Origin: Nemertoderma westbladi
Taxonomy: Eukaryota; Xenacoelomorpha; Nemertodermatida; Nemertodermatidae
Length of the DNA stretch: 29,332 nucleotides
Reading direction: 5' to 3'
Assembly: GCA_032718475.1 (NCBI GenBank)
Contig: JAUCBJ010000578.1
Span: 1 to 29,332 of the forward strand
Position 1 is the stretch's first letter. Each line of letters opens with the position of its first letter. The notes under the pieces are model-generated. The model was not told where the DNA came from. It did no database searches and saw nothing but the letters and a program-made list of their open reading frames with translations. The translations under genes and the position numbers were made by a program. Positions 20,011-29,086 of the stretch are shown here, piece after piece.

Positions 20011-20300
20011 ACATAGACATAGACATAGACTATGCCTCACTGAGGCATAGACTATGCCTCAGTGAGTCATAGCCTATGCCTAAGTGCCTCAGTGAGGCAT
20101 AGTCTATGCCTCAGTGCCTCAGTGAGGCATAGTCTATGCCTCAGTGAGGCATAGTCTATGCCTCAGTGCCTCAGTGAGGCATAGTCTATGCCTCAGTGCC
20201 TCAGTGAGGCATAGTCTATGCCTCAGTGAGGCATAGTCTGTGCCTCAGTGCCTCAGTGAGGCATAGTCTATGCCTCAGTGAGGCATAGTCTGTGTCAGGT
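20011..20300. repeat. Palindromic tandem array (CCTCAGTGAGG / CATAGNCTATG)
   Basis: Two short palindrome-like strings alternate: tgcctcagtgaggca and catagtctatg (also catagactatg). They sometimes occur with an extra cctcagtg inserted, giving higher-order units of about 26 and 34 bp. The array starts acatagacatagacatagac and ends catagtctgtgtc, so its two edges are also related in inverted form. It interrupts the gypsy integrase fragment at its 5' edge. It could form many alternative hairpins. Confidence 0.9.
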
Positions 20301-20359
20301 CTTAAATGAAAGTCTTACAAATCCGAACGTCAACGAACAAATTCGAAGGTTACTGTTTC

Positions 20360-20428
20360 ACCTTGGTGTAGTGGTTGCGTTGAATTCACATCTCCCGCAT
20401 GTCATGGGTTCGATCCCTGCATGAACCA
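20360..20428 (+). mobile_element. tRNA-like SINE head
   Basis: ttggtgtagtggttgcg is a good A-box and gggttcgatccc a good B-box, spaced as in a tRNA. The acceptor strands pair poorly, so it is likely a tRNA-derived SINE or pseudogene. A second B-box-like aggttcgaaccct lies at 20471-20483. Confidence 0.5.
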
Positions 20429-20845
20429 GGACATTTTTCGTTCAGTCAGCAATAGGCCTCGGTCAGCAATAGGTTCGAACCCTAGAAGAGCATTATTCTT
20501 TTTCCTAGCTCTAGGCTGAATCTAGTGTACACTAGCTTTGACTCTCCCAGCTATAGTGATAGTATGCAACCCTGGGAGTTAATGTGCGGTCTTATGAGTA
20601 AAGGGCAAGAGATTAGACTTCAGGTTGCCTCCATTGATTCACTCTTCTTAACTTTATAAAATAACTCAACCCTTATTTAAAGTTTTAAAAATTATGACTT
20701 AGTCGACTAATTTTCCAAAATATATTATAAAAAACATATAATTTCTTGAATAAATAGACCTAATAGTAATAAATATTGTTGGCAAATACATTTATAATAC
20801 TAATATAATAATTAAGGATAAATACTCCTAATACTAATATAATTG

Positions 20846-21393
20846 TTATGGATAAATAATCCTAATACTATTATGAAAGGAACTCAAATCGTCATCCTCT
20901 TCCTGTTCTTCACTTTCTTCATCCTCTTCCTGTTCTTCACTTTCTTCATTCTCTTCCTGACCTTCGCTTTTTTCACCCTCTTCCTGACCTTCACTTTCTT
21001 CGTCCTCTTCCTGACCTTCACTCACTTCGTTCTCAACCTCACTCTCTTCAACTTCATCTTGATCCTCACTATTTTCATTCTCCATCTCATCGTCCTCTTC
21101 TTCTTCATCTTCCTCACTCAAATTTTCATCATTTTCTAGGGGTAACTGTTTTTGTATCCCTTTCAAAATATTCATAACTTTATGAAATTTATTTTCCATT
21201 GTCTGTTTTATCTTTAATATATCACGCTCAAATCTCTTTTTCTTTTCATCTTCACTAAAAATATCTTCGGATTTTTTAAATTTCTTTGGTAATGGATCAT
21301 TAGTTTATCCTTTCTATGTCTTTCCATATGACGAGATAGATTGTCTTGTCTCATTTCTTTATTACAAACCAAACATCTTTCATCTCTATGCAT
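20846..21393 (-). pseudogene. C2H2 zinc-finger and acidic-repeat protein, frameshifted
   Basis: From an ATG at 21393 the minus strand reads a zinc finger, CLVCNKEMRQDNLSRHMERH (CX2C-X11-HX3H), then basic residues. That frame ends after 59 codons (21214). The adjacent frame, open from just after a TAA near 21300, continues with NDPLPKKFKKSEDIFSEDEK, then a predicted helical LKIKQTMENKFHKVMNIL and a long Glu/Asp/Ser tract built of repeated GQEEDEESE-like units to 20846. A single-base indel near 21297 probably split one gene. Zinc fingers of this DNLxRHMxxH type occur in genes of invertebrate mobile and virus-like elements, but I cannot assign a family. Function unknown. Confidence 0.55.
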
Positions 21394-22008
21394 TATATAG
21401 CAATGTTAATTGATATTATGAATTTTCGCTGAATGATTTTACAAAATTTTAAATAAATAAAACTTTTATGAAAATAAATAAAACTTTTAAAAATAAAAAT
21501 TAGAGAATGAATGGGAATGCGGTGAATGGGGGGCTATTATAGAGGAAGGCTAGAATGGAGTTGTGAAAGAAGAGTAATCTATTGTAAACCAGATGTTTAT
21601 TGTAATTTCTCAGGGGATTTGACAATGGTTGTATGGTACATAAAACTACAGTATCTAGTATAGAAATGGTTGAGGATTAATTTAAAATATGCGCTTGTAT
21701 GTGTGGTAATTAATGGTTGTAGTTGGTCTATCTGCGATTGAGGGAATGCTGGCGCGTAAGATGTAAACCTAAGGTGTAAGCTGAAGGCTACCATGGCAAC
21801 ATACCAAGGCAACCCCTACTGTAGTACAATCTATTCATCGCGCATCCCCTATCTGATTGATTTGTGTCAAATTAAATTGCCTTTGGCAACATTATTTGAT
21901 ATAAATTGATCGATTAAACAATTAATTAATTGTTTAATCGACCAATTAATTAATTGTTTAATTAATTAATGACCTACTTAACACCTAAGGTGCGAAGTAG
22001 GACCAACT
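21394..22008. other. Spacer before the BEL/Pao element
   Basis: AT-rich, with no gene recognised. No 5' LTR of the following element is visible here. A perfect palindrome lies at 21910-21941. Confidence 0.4.
21910..21941. repeat. 32-bp perfect palindrome
   Basis: The left half tcgattaaacaattaa is followed directly by its exact reverse complement ttaattgtttaatcga. The right half is partly repeated again downstream (caattaattaattgttt). It lies about 70 bp before the first recognisable gag sequence. Confidence 0.85.
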
Positions 22009-22039
22009 GTCACCGAAATGGGGTAACACTTACTACTGA

Positions 22040-23100
22040 TGCGCTTAAGACCAGGATCGAGCTGCCACCAGTGGAGCCATTTAAAATCTATGGAAGCAGA
22101 CCAGAAGAATACCTGCATTTCTGACGCATGTACAGTAATGAAATATTAACTAAAAACCTCACGCAGGCGGAGTGCCTAAAATATTTACAAGTATACACAG
22201 GGGGCCCAGCGTACGATATCATGAGGCAGTATCAAGCAAGGTATCGAGGGTGGCTTTACAACTGCATGGCAGGCCCTAGATAGGGAGTACGGACACCCTA
22301 CCAAGATCATCTGGCAGACCTTGAGGGGAATAACATCGGGTGGCCTACAGGATAACCCTGTCAGTATAAAGACTTTCGCGAACAAGGTCGAGAAGGCGTT
22401 AATTGTGCTAAAGACCTTGGATGCGCCATACGAGCTCAACGCATCGATAACATCACCACGATAGCGCAGGCACTACCAATCTGGGTACAGAACCATTGGA
22501 GGAAGATCGCCTTCTCCACCCAGGAGAAGAAAGGTGCGGAACCGGGCCTAGAGGAAATGTCTAATTCCTCAATTACGAAGCAGAATTAATCACGGACCCA
22601 GTCTACAGCAAGGATAGTCTGGGGAAGGCGCCGAGGGCCGAATACAACAGGCCGAAACCAGAGCATAATGCGGCAAATGCGTTACCAAGATTAAGACAGT
22701 CACTACCATACGCGGCGACACAGGGGACTGCAAGTCTACAGATCGCTGGGAGTAAGGCCACACCATGCCACGAACAGCGACAATATAACAACACGTACAA
22801 ATATAATCCCAACACACCCAGTAGGCCAAATCCAAATAACCAAAGCACTAAACCGGTAGACGTTAATCTACATGCAATACGTGTAGGGCTATATAAGGAA
22901 CGTTACAACCCAGGATACAAATGTCAATTGCATAAAGATGGAACCCATAAGACCAGGGACTGTAAGCATTGGCAGGCATTACCCGAATAAGATTGGATAG
23001 CCTATGCTGATAAGAATGGAATTTGTCACCGATGTGTGGTACGAGGATACAGGGTTGAAGAGTGTAAGGAGACACCAGTAAGATTCGGTCAAGGCAAAGG
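22040..23100 (+). pseudogene. BEL/Pao gag, broken
   Basis: The start, ELPPVEPFKIYGSRPEEYLHF split by a stop near 22122, matches the conserved opening of BEL Gag. Next are ECLKYLQVYTGGPAYDIM, WQALDREYGHPTKI and TFANKVEKALIVL in changing frames. A Cys/His-rich end follows, CQLHKDGTHKTRDC near 22922 and then CHRCVVRGYRVEEC near 23027. In that last knuckle the expected His is a Tyr. Frame changes lie near 22240, 22440 and 22560. In an intact element this protein forms the particle and binds RNA. Confidence 0.8.
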
Positions 23101-23434
23101 TCAAACAATGGTGACAAGCACCATAGGAGTGAAGAAAAGGGGAACGGTACTACTCGGGGTGGAACCAGTGAGGGTAATAGGAGAGACTGGTCGATCAGTT
23201 ATCACCTTGATGCTGGTCGACAGCGGAACAGCCTTCACATTGGTGGAAAATTGGGTGGCCGAGAGGATAGGGTTACAGACGAGGCCAAGCAGGATGGCGG
23301 TAACTAATATCTCCAGCAAGATATCAGCAATAGCACCAGGATGTGACTATGGGGCAACCATCGACCCCATCCAGGTAATAGAATCGATCAACATAATCGC
23401 CAGGCAACCAACTAACATCGAGGTCGAGCAATAA
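23036..23434 (+). pseudogene. BEL/Pao aspartic protease region
   Basis: The frame is open through LMLVDSGTAFTLVENWVAER, where DSGT (Asp codon at 23219-23221) is the aspartic-protease active site. TNISSKISAIAPG follows, then a stop pair at 23432-23437. The frame is continuous with the last gag knuckle upstream. It would cleave the polyprotein in an active element. The region from 23435 to 23627 is degraded pol (an ILVMDCPMA-like segment is not clear). Confidence 0.75.
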
Positions 23435-23627
23435 TGATTCCTGGATGAAATCGATACTGGAAGTTGACGTCTGGAAGGTATCCATCATAGTGTTGATGGA
23501 CTGTCCGATGGCACACGAGAGAGTACAAACAATCTTCGGAGAGGACAGACAGCATGATCCAATGGCAGTTCTCACACCATTCTGATGGACGCTGAGCAGC
23601 CCAATCAAAACCAAAATTCCATTCAGG

Positions 23628-24545
23628 ATGTCGGAGACATCGGGGTGCATGTTTGCGGGGACCATGAGAGAGATGGAGGATGAAGAAGCAGAAGAGCAGC
23701 TTAAGAGGCTGTTAAGACAGGATTTCGAAGGATTGAAGGGGGCCAGGGTCGGAACCTCGGTAGAGGACAAACAAGCAATAGAAAGTGTGAAGGAGTCGAT
23801 GAGGTGCGACGAGGGATGGTACACCATAGGCATGGTGTGGAAACAACCGAAATTACCGCTGCCTGACAATAAGGGGATGGTACTCACGAGGCTTTGTAAA
23901 CTGAAGCAAATGCTCAAACGGAGCCCCGAGAAGGATGAGTACATCCATAAGACAATAAAGAAGTACGTCGAGAAGGGATGGGCCGTGGAGTTACCGGTCA
24001 ACGAACCGAACAAGGACAGGACCTACTACCTGCCACTTCATGTGGCTATAGACCCAAAGAAGGGTAGACTGTGGATGGTGGTTGACGCATCGGCTGAAAC
24101 GAATGGCAAGAGCCTAAACGACTATCTGCTGTAGGGCCCCAACATCTACAACTCGGGGATAGAGGTCTTGTTAAGATTTAGAAATGGGAGGCACGCCTTC
24201 ACATGCGACATCGAAGGCATGTTCAACCAAGTCCGTGTGACGGAGGAGGACAGTGACAGCCAGCGCTTCCTATGGTACAACGGCGACGAAGAACCATCCG
24301 CAATACCGATGTACAAAATGGTGGTGCAAAATATGGGGGCAAAGTCGTCCTCATTTACGACGACTATGGCTGTAAGAGATATGGTATAGGGGAAAGAGGG
24401 AGAGTATACTGCCAAGGCGATCGACATGATTCGACACGGATTCTATGTAGACGATGGGATGGGATCTGGAAATACGGTTGAAGAAATACTGGAGATAGGT
24501 TCGCGAGGTTCGCGACATCCTAAATGGATCCGGATTCAACCTGAC
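23628..24545 (+). pseudogene. BEL/Pao reverse transcriptase, broken
   Basis: The RT begins with a charged helical stretch and then shows LPDNKGMVLTRLCKL, YVEKGWAVELP, YYLPLHVAIDPK and WMVVDASAETNGKSLNDYLL. An in-frame TAG at 24132 replaces the usual Gln codon before GPN. The same frame continues FTCDIEGMFNQV, a second stop near 24387 and the catalytic FYVDDGMGSGNTVEE with YVDD at 24444-24455. The frame is lost near 24500. Motifs agree with Pao-type RTs. Confidence 0.9.
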
Positions 24546-24573
24546 TAAGTTCCAGTCCAGCTCAGAGGAGTTT

Positions 24574-25449
24574 GTGAAAGCCATAGAAGACAAGCGGCCA
24601 GAGTCGACCATGGTCAACCCCATGACAGCGAAGGGACAGGACATGGCGAACAAGAGAGTGGAGTCTCAGCAGAAGGCGCTGGGGATTGTGTGGAACCGGG
24701 AGACGGATGAGTTGGAGTATCAACTAAGCCAGGAGGGCGCAGAGATCCACACAAAGATAGGCTATGTATCGTACATAGCAAGGATATACGATCCCTTAGG
24801 CCTAGCATCCCCATTGTTGGTCACGGGGAAGCAGATACTAAAGAAAGTATACAAGTTGAAAGACGAGTGGGATATGGAGGTCCCGGAAGAAATAAACAAA
24901 CAATGGAGTAAGTGGATGGGAAGTTTAGAACAGATGGGGATGTACAGCATGCCATGCGTGTATTTCCCGGACGGGGACATGACGGACCTAGACCTACACA
25001 TGTTCTCCGATGCATCTTTGGAAGCATACGGAGCGGCACTTTATCTGGTATATCGAAAGGGGGCTCACAAGCCCAGACTTGCATTTAGTAAAGCGAAGTC
25101 GACGCCACCAGATTCAGCGTCAGTCCCGAAACTCGAGCTGACAGCTGCGAGGTTAGGAGTAAGGGCCACAGCCTACTCAATGGATACTATACCAAACATA
25201 GTGGAGACACACTACTGGATGGACTCCATGGTAGTGCTAGGGTGGCTGCATAACAAGAAGACGAGATATCCTATATTCGTCGCGAATAGGGTAGACGAGA
25301 TAAGGGCGACGACTGACCTAGAAAGGTGGCATTATTGCCCTATCAACGACAACCCAGCAGATTTGTTATCGAGGGGCGTGGCACGCCACACTTTCTCAAA
25401 GAAGGAAGGGTTGTGGGTGGCAGCACGGGCCACACTTCCTGAACGATAG
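24574..25449 (+). pseudogene. BEL/Pao RNase H / peptidase A17-type region
   Basis: This is the longest undamaged piece of the element. ALGIVWNRETDELEY, then YVSYIARIYDPLGLASP, KLKDEWDMEVPEEINKQW, DLDLHMFSDASLEAYGAALY, VPKLELTAARLGVRA, YWMDSMVVLGWL, FVANRVDEIR and NDNPADLLSRG follow the order of Pfam peptidase_A17/RNase H in BEL/Pao Pol. Acidic residues in FSDAS, WMDS and NPADL would form the RNase H site. It ends at a stop at 25447-25449. The integrase lies in another frame. Confidence 0.9.
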
Positions 25450-25504
25450 ATCAGCCTGGCCACTAATGAGGAAGGTGGACCCGAGCTGGTAGAAAACCAA
25501 GAAT

Positions 25505-26440
25505 TTGTTAGCATATTGGAGGGTCTACGGGGATTTCCTTAAGGGAGTTGGCAAGGATGCCAAGAGGAAACCAAACATCGATCTGGAGGGAGCGGCCAAA
25601 GCCGTAATATGGTACGAGCAGAGAACGAACTACGCCAATGAAGTAGGTAGAGTTAGCAAGCAACAACATCTTCGTCGAGACAGTGAGCTCAACACGCTGT
25701 CCCCACAGCTAAACAATGATGGGATTCTGGTGATGAATTCCATAGTGGTGAACAATAACAGCCTAGTTATCCCACCAAAACCCATAATCATCCCCAACAA
25801 ATCACCGATAGTCCACCAGATCATTTGGGACTCCCATAAGTCGATACTACATGGAGGTATGAATCAGACCCTCACAGAGATACGGAAAATATTCTGGATC
25901 ACACAGTTATGGAAGAAGGTGAAGGCGCTATGAGGAGGCGGCAAGTGAAGTGGGAAAGGAGGATGCCGTATGCACCACATACCTTAGGATGTGTAGAGAG
26001 ACTTGTGGGAAGTTCTAAGCGTCTAATGACGAAGTTGATGAACACCCACATGTTCACAGAGGACATAAGCCAAGTGCTAAGCTAAGCTAGCCAAGTGCGA
26101 GGGAATCATTAATAGCAGACCTCTATATCCGGAGAATGACGACCCAGAGTCACTGGACGTGCTAACACCAGGACACTTTCTGATGGAGAGGCCGGCGACC
26201 ATCAACATGCGGGGTGTAGACCCAGATGACATCCATTCCCGTCAGAATTGGAAAGTCGCCAAGGCGATAAGTGCCGAGTACTGGAGGAGATGGGTAGAGG
26301 AATACCTCCTCACATTACACAGGAGGAGTAAGTGGAGAAACACCACTAGGGAGCTAAAGAAAGGTGACTTGGTAATCGTCACTGATGACACAATTGACGA
26401 TGAACAAAGGACAGGAAGACCTACAGGAGGGCTGTAGAAA
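25505..26440 (+). pseudogene. BEL/Pao integrase lacking its catalytic core
   Basis: The zinc-binding part is present as KPIIIPNKSPIVHQIIWDSH, KSILHGGMNQTL and IRKIFWITQLWKKVKAL, then a stop at 25931. The sequence then jumps to MPYAPHTLGCVERLVGSSKR (25963 on), which in the family follows the catalytic core, so roughly the whole DDE core is missing. Next are IINSRPLYPENDDPESLD, LTPGHFLMERP and the C-terminal domain WKVAKAISAEYWRRWVEEYL, HRRSKWRN and LKKGDLVIVTDD, with a stop near 26437. Frame changes accompany the junction. The relic at 10560-11460 keeps the part deleted here. Confidence 0.85.
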
Positions 26441-26559
26441 GTGCTGCCTATTAGAGGGGGCACCTTAGAGTTTAGTCGTCCAAATGTTGGACTGAGGGGG
26501 ATGGGAATGAGGGCGAGACGCCCTTCCCACACAAATAAAAATATAAAATAAAAATAAAA

Positions 26560-27010
26560 CAAAATAATAATAAAATAAGAAGTTAGATAGTAGAAAGTTA
26601 GAAAGTAATAGTAGTAGATAGTACGTAGCACTAAGTAGTAGTTAGAAAGTTAGTATAAGTTAGTAAGAAGTAAGAAGTTAGAAAGTTAATAGAAGTTAGT
26701 AAGAATTAAGAAGTTAGAAAGTTAGTAGAAGTTAGTAAGAGTAAGAGGAGAGTTAGAAGTTAGAGAATAGGGAGTGTGGTATATTGACATACCACGAGAG
26801 TAGTGGCAGGGTACATAGTACCGCTGGTAGAAGTTCGAAGTATAGGGAGTGTGGTATATTGACATACCATGAGAGTAGTGGCAGGGTACGTAGTACCGAT
26901 AGAGTTAGAAGTTAGAGTTAGCAGAGTTGGTAAGAGTTAGTAGTAAGAGAGTAGAGAATATGATATATAGATATATCATACCATAGTAGCAGTATGGTAC
27001 ATAGTAAGGA
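26560..27010 (+). repeat. agttagaa-type simple repeat with three hairpin-bearing units
   Basis: From about 26580 the + strand is made of agaagttagaaagttagta variants. Embedded are three units, each with a pair of hairpins. They are gtggtat/ataccac (26776-26795) with ggtac/gtacc (26810-26822); the same near 26851-26870 and 26885-26897; and tatgatata/tatatcata (26959-26980) with ccata/tatgg (26981-26997). The third unit differs in sequence but still pairs. It lies between pol and the polypurine tract. Confidence 0.7.
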
Positions 27011-27561
27011 GAAAGTAGAAAGGTGGGTACGATAATAGCACAGAAAAGGGGGAAACATAGATAAAACAAAATTTAAAAATAAAGTTAGAGGACTAGTTGA
27101 CTAGAACAGCAGGACGAGACTTAGACGGATCCCACTAACATGATGCGCACATGCGTGGGACCCAATAAGTATATGGAGAATGAAAACGAAAATGGGGAAT
27201 CGGGGAAGCATGGAGAGGAGGTGTTGACACATGAGGGAGTGAGAGCAGTGCAATTCAAGCGTGGGGAGCGAGCAGGGGGAAAGGAAGAGTCCCAAGGGGG
27301 AGAGAGAGAGAATAAGGGACAGAGAGGTCCGAGAGTAAGATTGAGAGTGAGGTTTTTTGAAAATTGTGTAAAGAGATGGCACAATTGTCTCAAACGGAGA
27401 CGTCAGATACCTTGGTGCAACATAGCTCGCGATTGCACCAAGGAGGGGTAGCAACATCATACCCAAAGGGGGCGGCCTGGAAAGCCAACCCGAAAAAAGA
27501 ACTCCACCCCACACCCGATTTTAGATTGGGTTCCAGCGGAATTGAAGCGCACTTGAGGTTG
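27011..27561 (+). other. Non-coding end of the BEL/Pao internal region
   Basis: A purine-rich stretch (ggggagcgagcagggggaaa, gagagagagaataagggaca) with open frames of about 100 codons that show no recognisable domain. It precedes the hairpin and polypurine tract. No env-like gene is evident. Confidence 0.35.
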
Positions 27562-27603
27562 ATGCTATCTTCTCACCGGGAAGATAGCATGGGGGGGGGG
27601 GAA
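27562..27603 (+). other. 11-bp perfect hairpin followed by polypurine tract
   Basis: atgctatcttc (27562-27572) pairs exactly with gaagatagcat (27580-27590) across a 7-nt loop. It is followed at once by 11 G and aa. The purine run is the likely primer for plus-strand synthesis, ending at the TG of the LTR. The abutting hairpin may be part of the element's 3' signals. Confidence 0.6.
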
Positions 27604-28260
27604 TGTAAGCGGATTCAATTCCACTTCATTACCCACCAGAAAATAGGACTAGTGGCATTTTAGCAATATGTTGAGGATATGAGATTACCAATATTAATCT
27701 CGTATAATAACCAACATTGGGGGGGGGGGGGGGGGGGCGACACAAGCCCCAAAGCCACATAGAAAGGTTAGAGGTCAAACCACCTCGGAGGGAAGACAGC
27801 TAGTAGAGGCTAGCAGCAGAGGGGAAACACTCCCAGAGAGTGCCAAGGTGACAAGTAGTATATTAGCCAATAGTGGGGAGGGAAGCACGTCATAGGGAAC
27901 AGGAAAGTATCCATTGGGTAGAGGGCCAAAGTAGAGTAAGAGGTGAACCAATATTCAATGTGTTGATCATATATTATCTCAGATTGTTGGATTGGTGTAT
28001 CAGTTGTGTTATTCACTTTAGATAGTGCAGACTGGTCATAGTTATTGACCGACACCACCCATACCGGTAACTATTTATCTGTATTTCTGCTTTAACCATA
28101 CATTGTGCTATCATCGGATATATTTACTAATATCGAGAGACAACACAGTAACTCCTATTGTTTTTCCCCAACGGCCTCGGCCAAAGCTGTTAGCACGATC
28201 CCCAAGCAGAACGGTGACGCATACTTTAACAACCCGGTCGGGATCCCTGATCCCGTCACA
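27604..28260 (+). mobile_element. Probable 3' LTR of the BEL/Pao element
   Basis: It starts TGTAAGCGG right after the polypurine tract and ends ...gatccctgatcccgtcaca, a TG...CA pair. The cccg-tcaca end is like those I know from BEL/Pao LTRs. Length would be 657 bp, including a G-run at about 27718-27737. The ends are inferred, because no 5' LTR is present for comparison. Confidence 0.5.
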
Positions 28261-28323
28261 GAAATATAAATACAACCCAAACTTTAAGAAAATTTTACAC
28301 ACCTTCTTTCAATATTATTCCAG

Positions 28324-29003
28324 GTGAATGTAACCACACCTCATACTGGCCGTTGAGTATTCAGTACGGAGCTATTGATGAACATGGGAATTTAAATGGT
28401 ACCGTTAAAGGAGGTCCATCATTTGGACCAGGACCAGCAGGAGTTAACAACCAGGCAATAAATTGTCATAACGGCTACATCACCATCTACCATGGAGTCG
28501 AGTTGCTCTCAGAAACATTTACAATGGTAACTTTTATTAAATCCCAATTCACTGCTGCTTTTGGTCCTATTTTTGAATTTGGGGATCTAAATAAAAGAGG
28601 TTCTCATATGTGGATATGGCCCGACCCAACCACCCTTCTTTACAACAGTCTGAATGGTGTGTCTCCAACACATTTTAGAATGGATAATGCGATAGAAATA
28701 AACCTGTGGTATATGGTGGCTTTTGGAATTAATGCTCTAGAGAAGAAAGTGATAGTCTACAGCCGAAAAGTGGGAAATCAAGATCATCAGCTATTGGAGT
28801 TAGGTACTCCATCAACAGGTCGAATTTCTGGAGATTCCAGAACCCTAACGATAGGGAAAGAACCAAGCGGGAATCATGTGTTTCAAGGATACATAGCCCA
28901 TGTTCGGTATTACAGCTGTTATGTATCAGATATTCAGTTGGAGGCTATTTATGAAGAAAGCTTACAGAATGAAGGGCAGGTTGGAAGTTCAGAAGGTTTG
29001 TAA
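28324..29003 (+). CDS. LamG/concanavalin A-like domain, terminal exon, copy 3
   Basis: The acceptor is tattattccag (AG at 28322-28323), followed in phase 1 by ECNHTSYWPLSIQYGAIDEH, the same position and phase as copies 1 and 2. The stop is TAA at 29001-29003. It is the most diverged copy near the N-terminus (EHGNLNG for KLGIPNG) and has SQFTAAFGPIF where the others have SKTVGPIF, a three-residue insertion. The C-terminal 80 residues are almost unchanged. The frame is intact. The intron side does not match copies 1 and 2, while the 3' flank matches copy 1. Function unknown beyond the fold. Confidence 0.8.
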
Positions 29004-29086
29004 ATTATTAACTATTTACCTCATTGTGTGAAACCCCAGAGGCAAAAATTACCATCCTCGGGCTTCTTAGTTGGAAGATAAAATGG
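29004..29086 (+). repeat. 3' flank shared with LamG copy 1
   Basis: This 83-bp segment matches 6687-6770 with only a few changes and probably represents the ancestral 3' UTR start. Confidence 0.85.

Larger units (their letters stand above)
22009..28260 (+). mobile_element. 5'-truncated BEL/Pao LTR retrotransposon
   Basis: Gag, protease, RT, RNase H/A17 region and integrase follow in the family's order on the + strand, and a probable polypurine tract and 3' LTR end the element. The 5' LTR and leader are missing. Stops, frameshifts and loss of the integrase core make it inactive. The 1.1 kb between the end of pol and the polypurine tract holds repeats and hairpins. The element ends about 60 bp before LamG exon copy 3, within what should be its intron. 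Confidence 0.85.

Noticed and set aside
20011-20300. CRISPR-like array
   Set aside because: Units are contiguous palindromes with no unique spacers, and the setting is an animal genome.
18937-20428. Functional tRNA genes at 18937 and 20360
   Set aside because: A- and B-boxes are present but the acceptor stems do not pair and the T-arm is degraded, so SINE heads or pseudogenes are more likely.
20843-21139. 98-codon + strand frame rich in Phe/Leu that looks like a membrane protein
   Set aside because: It is the antisense of the acidic GAA/GAG-rich repeat of the minus-strand gene; Phe/Leu richness follows from that.
27140-27663. Env-like or accessory ORF between pol and LTR of the BEL/Pao element
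   Set aside because: The ~100-codon frames are purine-rich low-complexity translations with no signal peptide, membrane segment or known domain.
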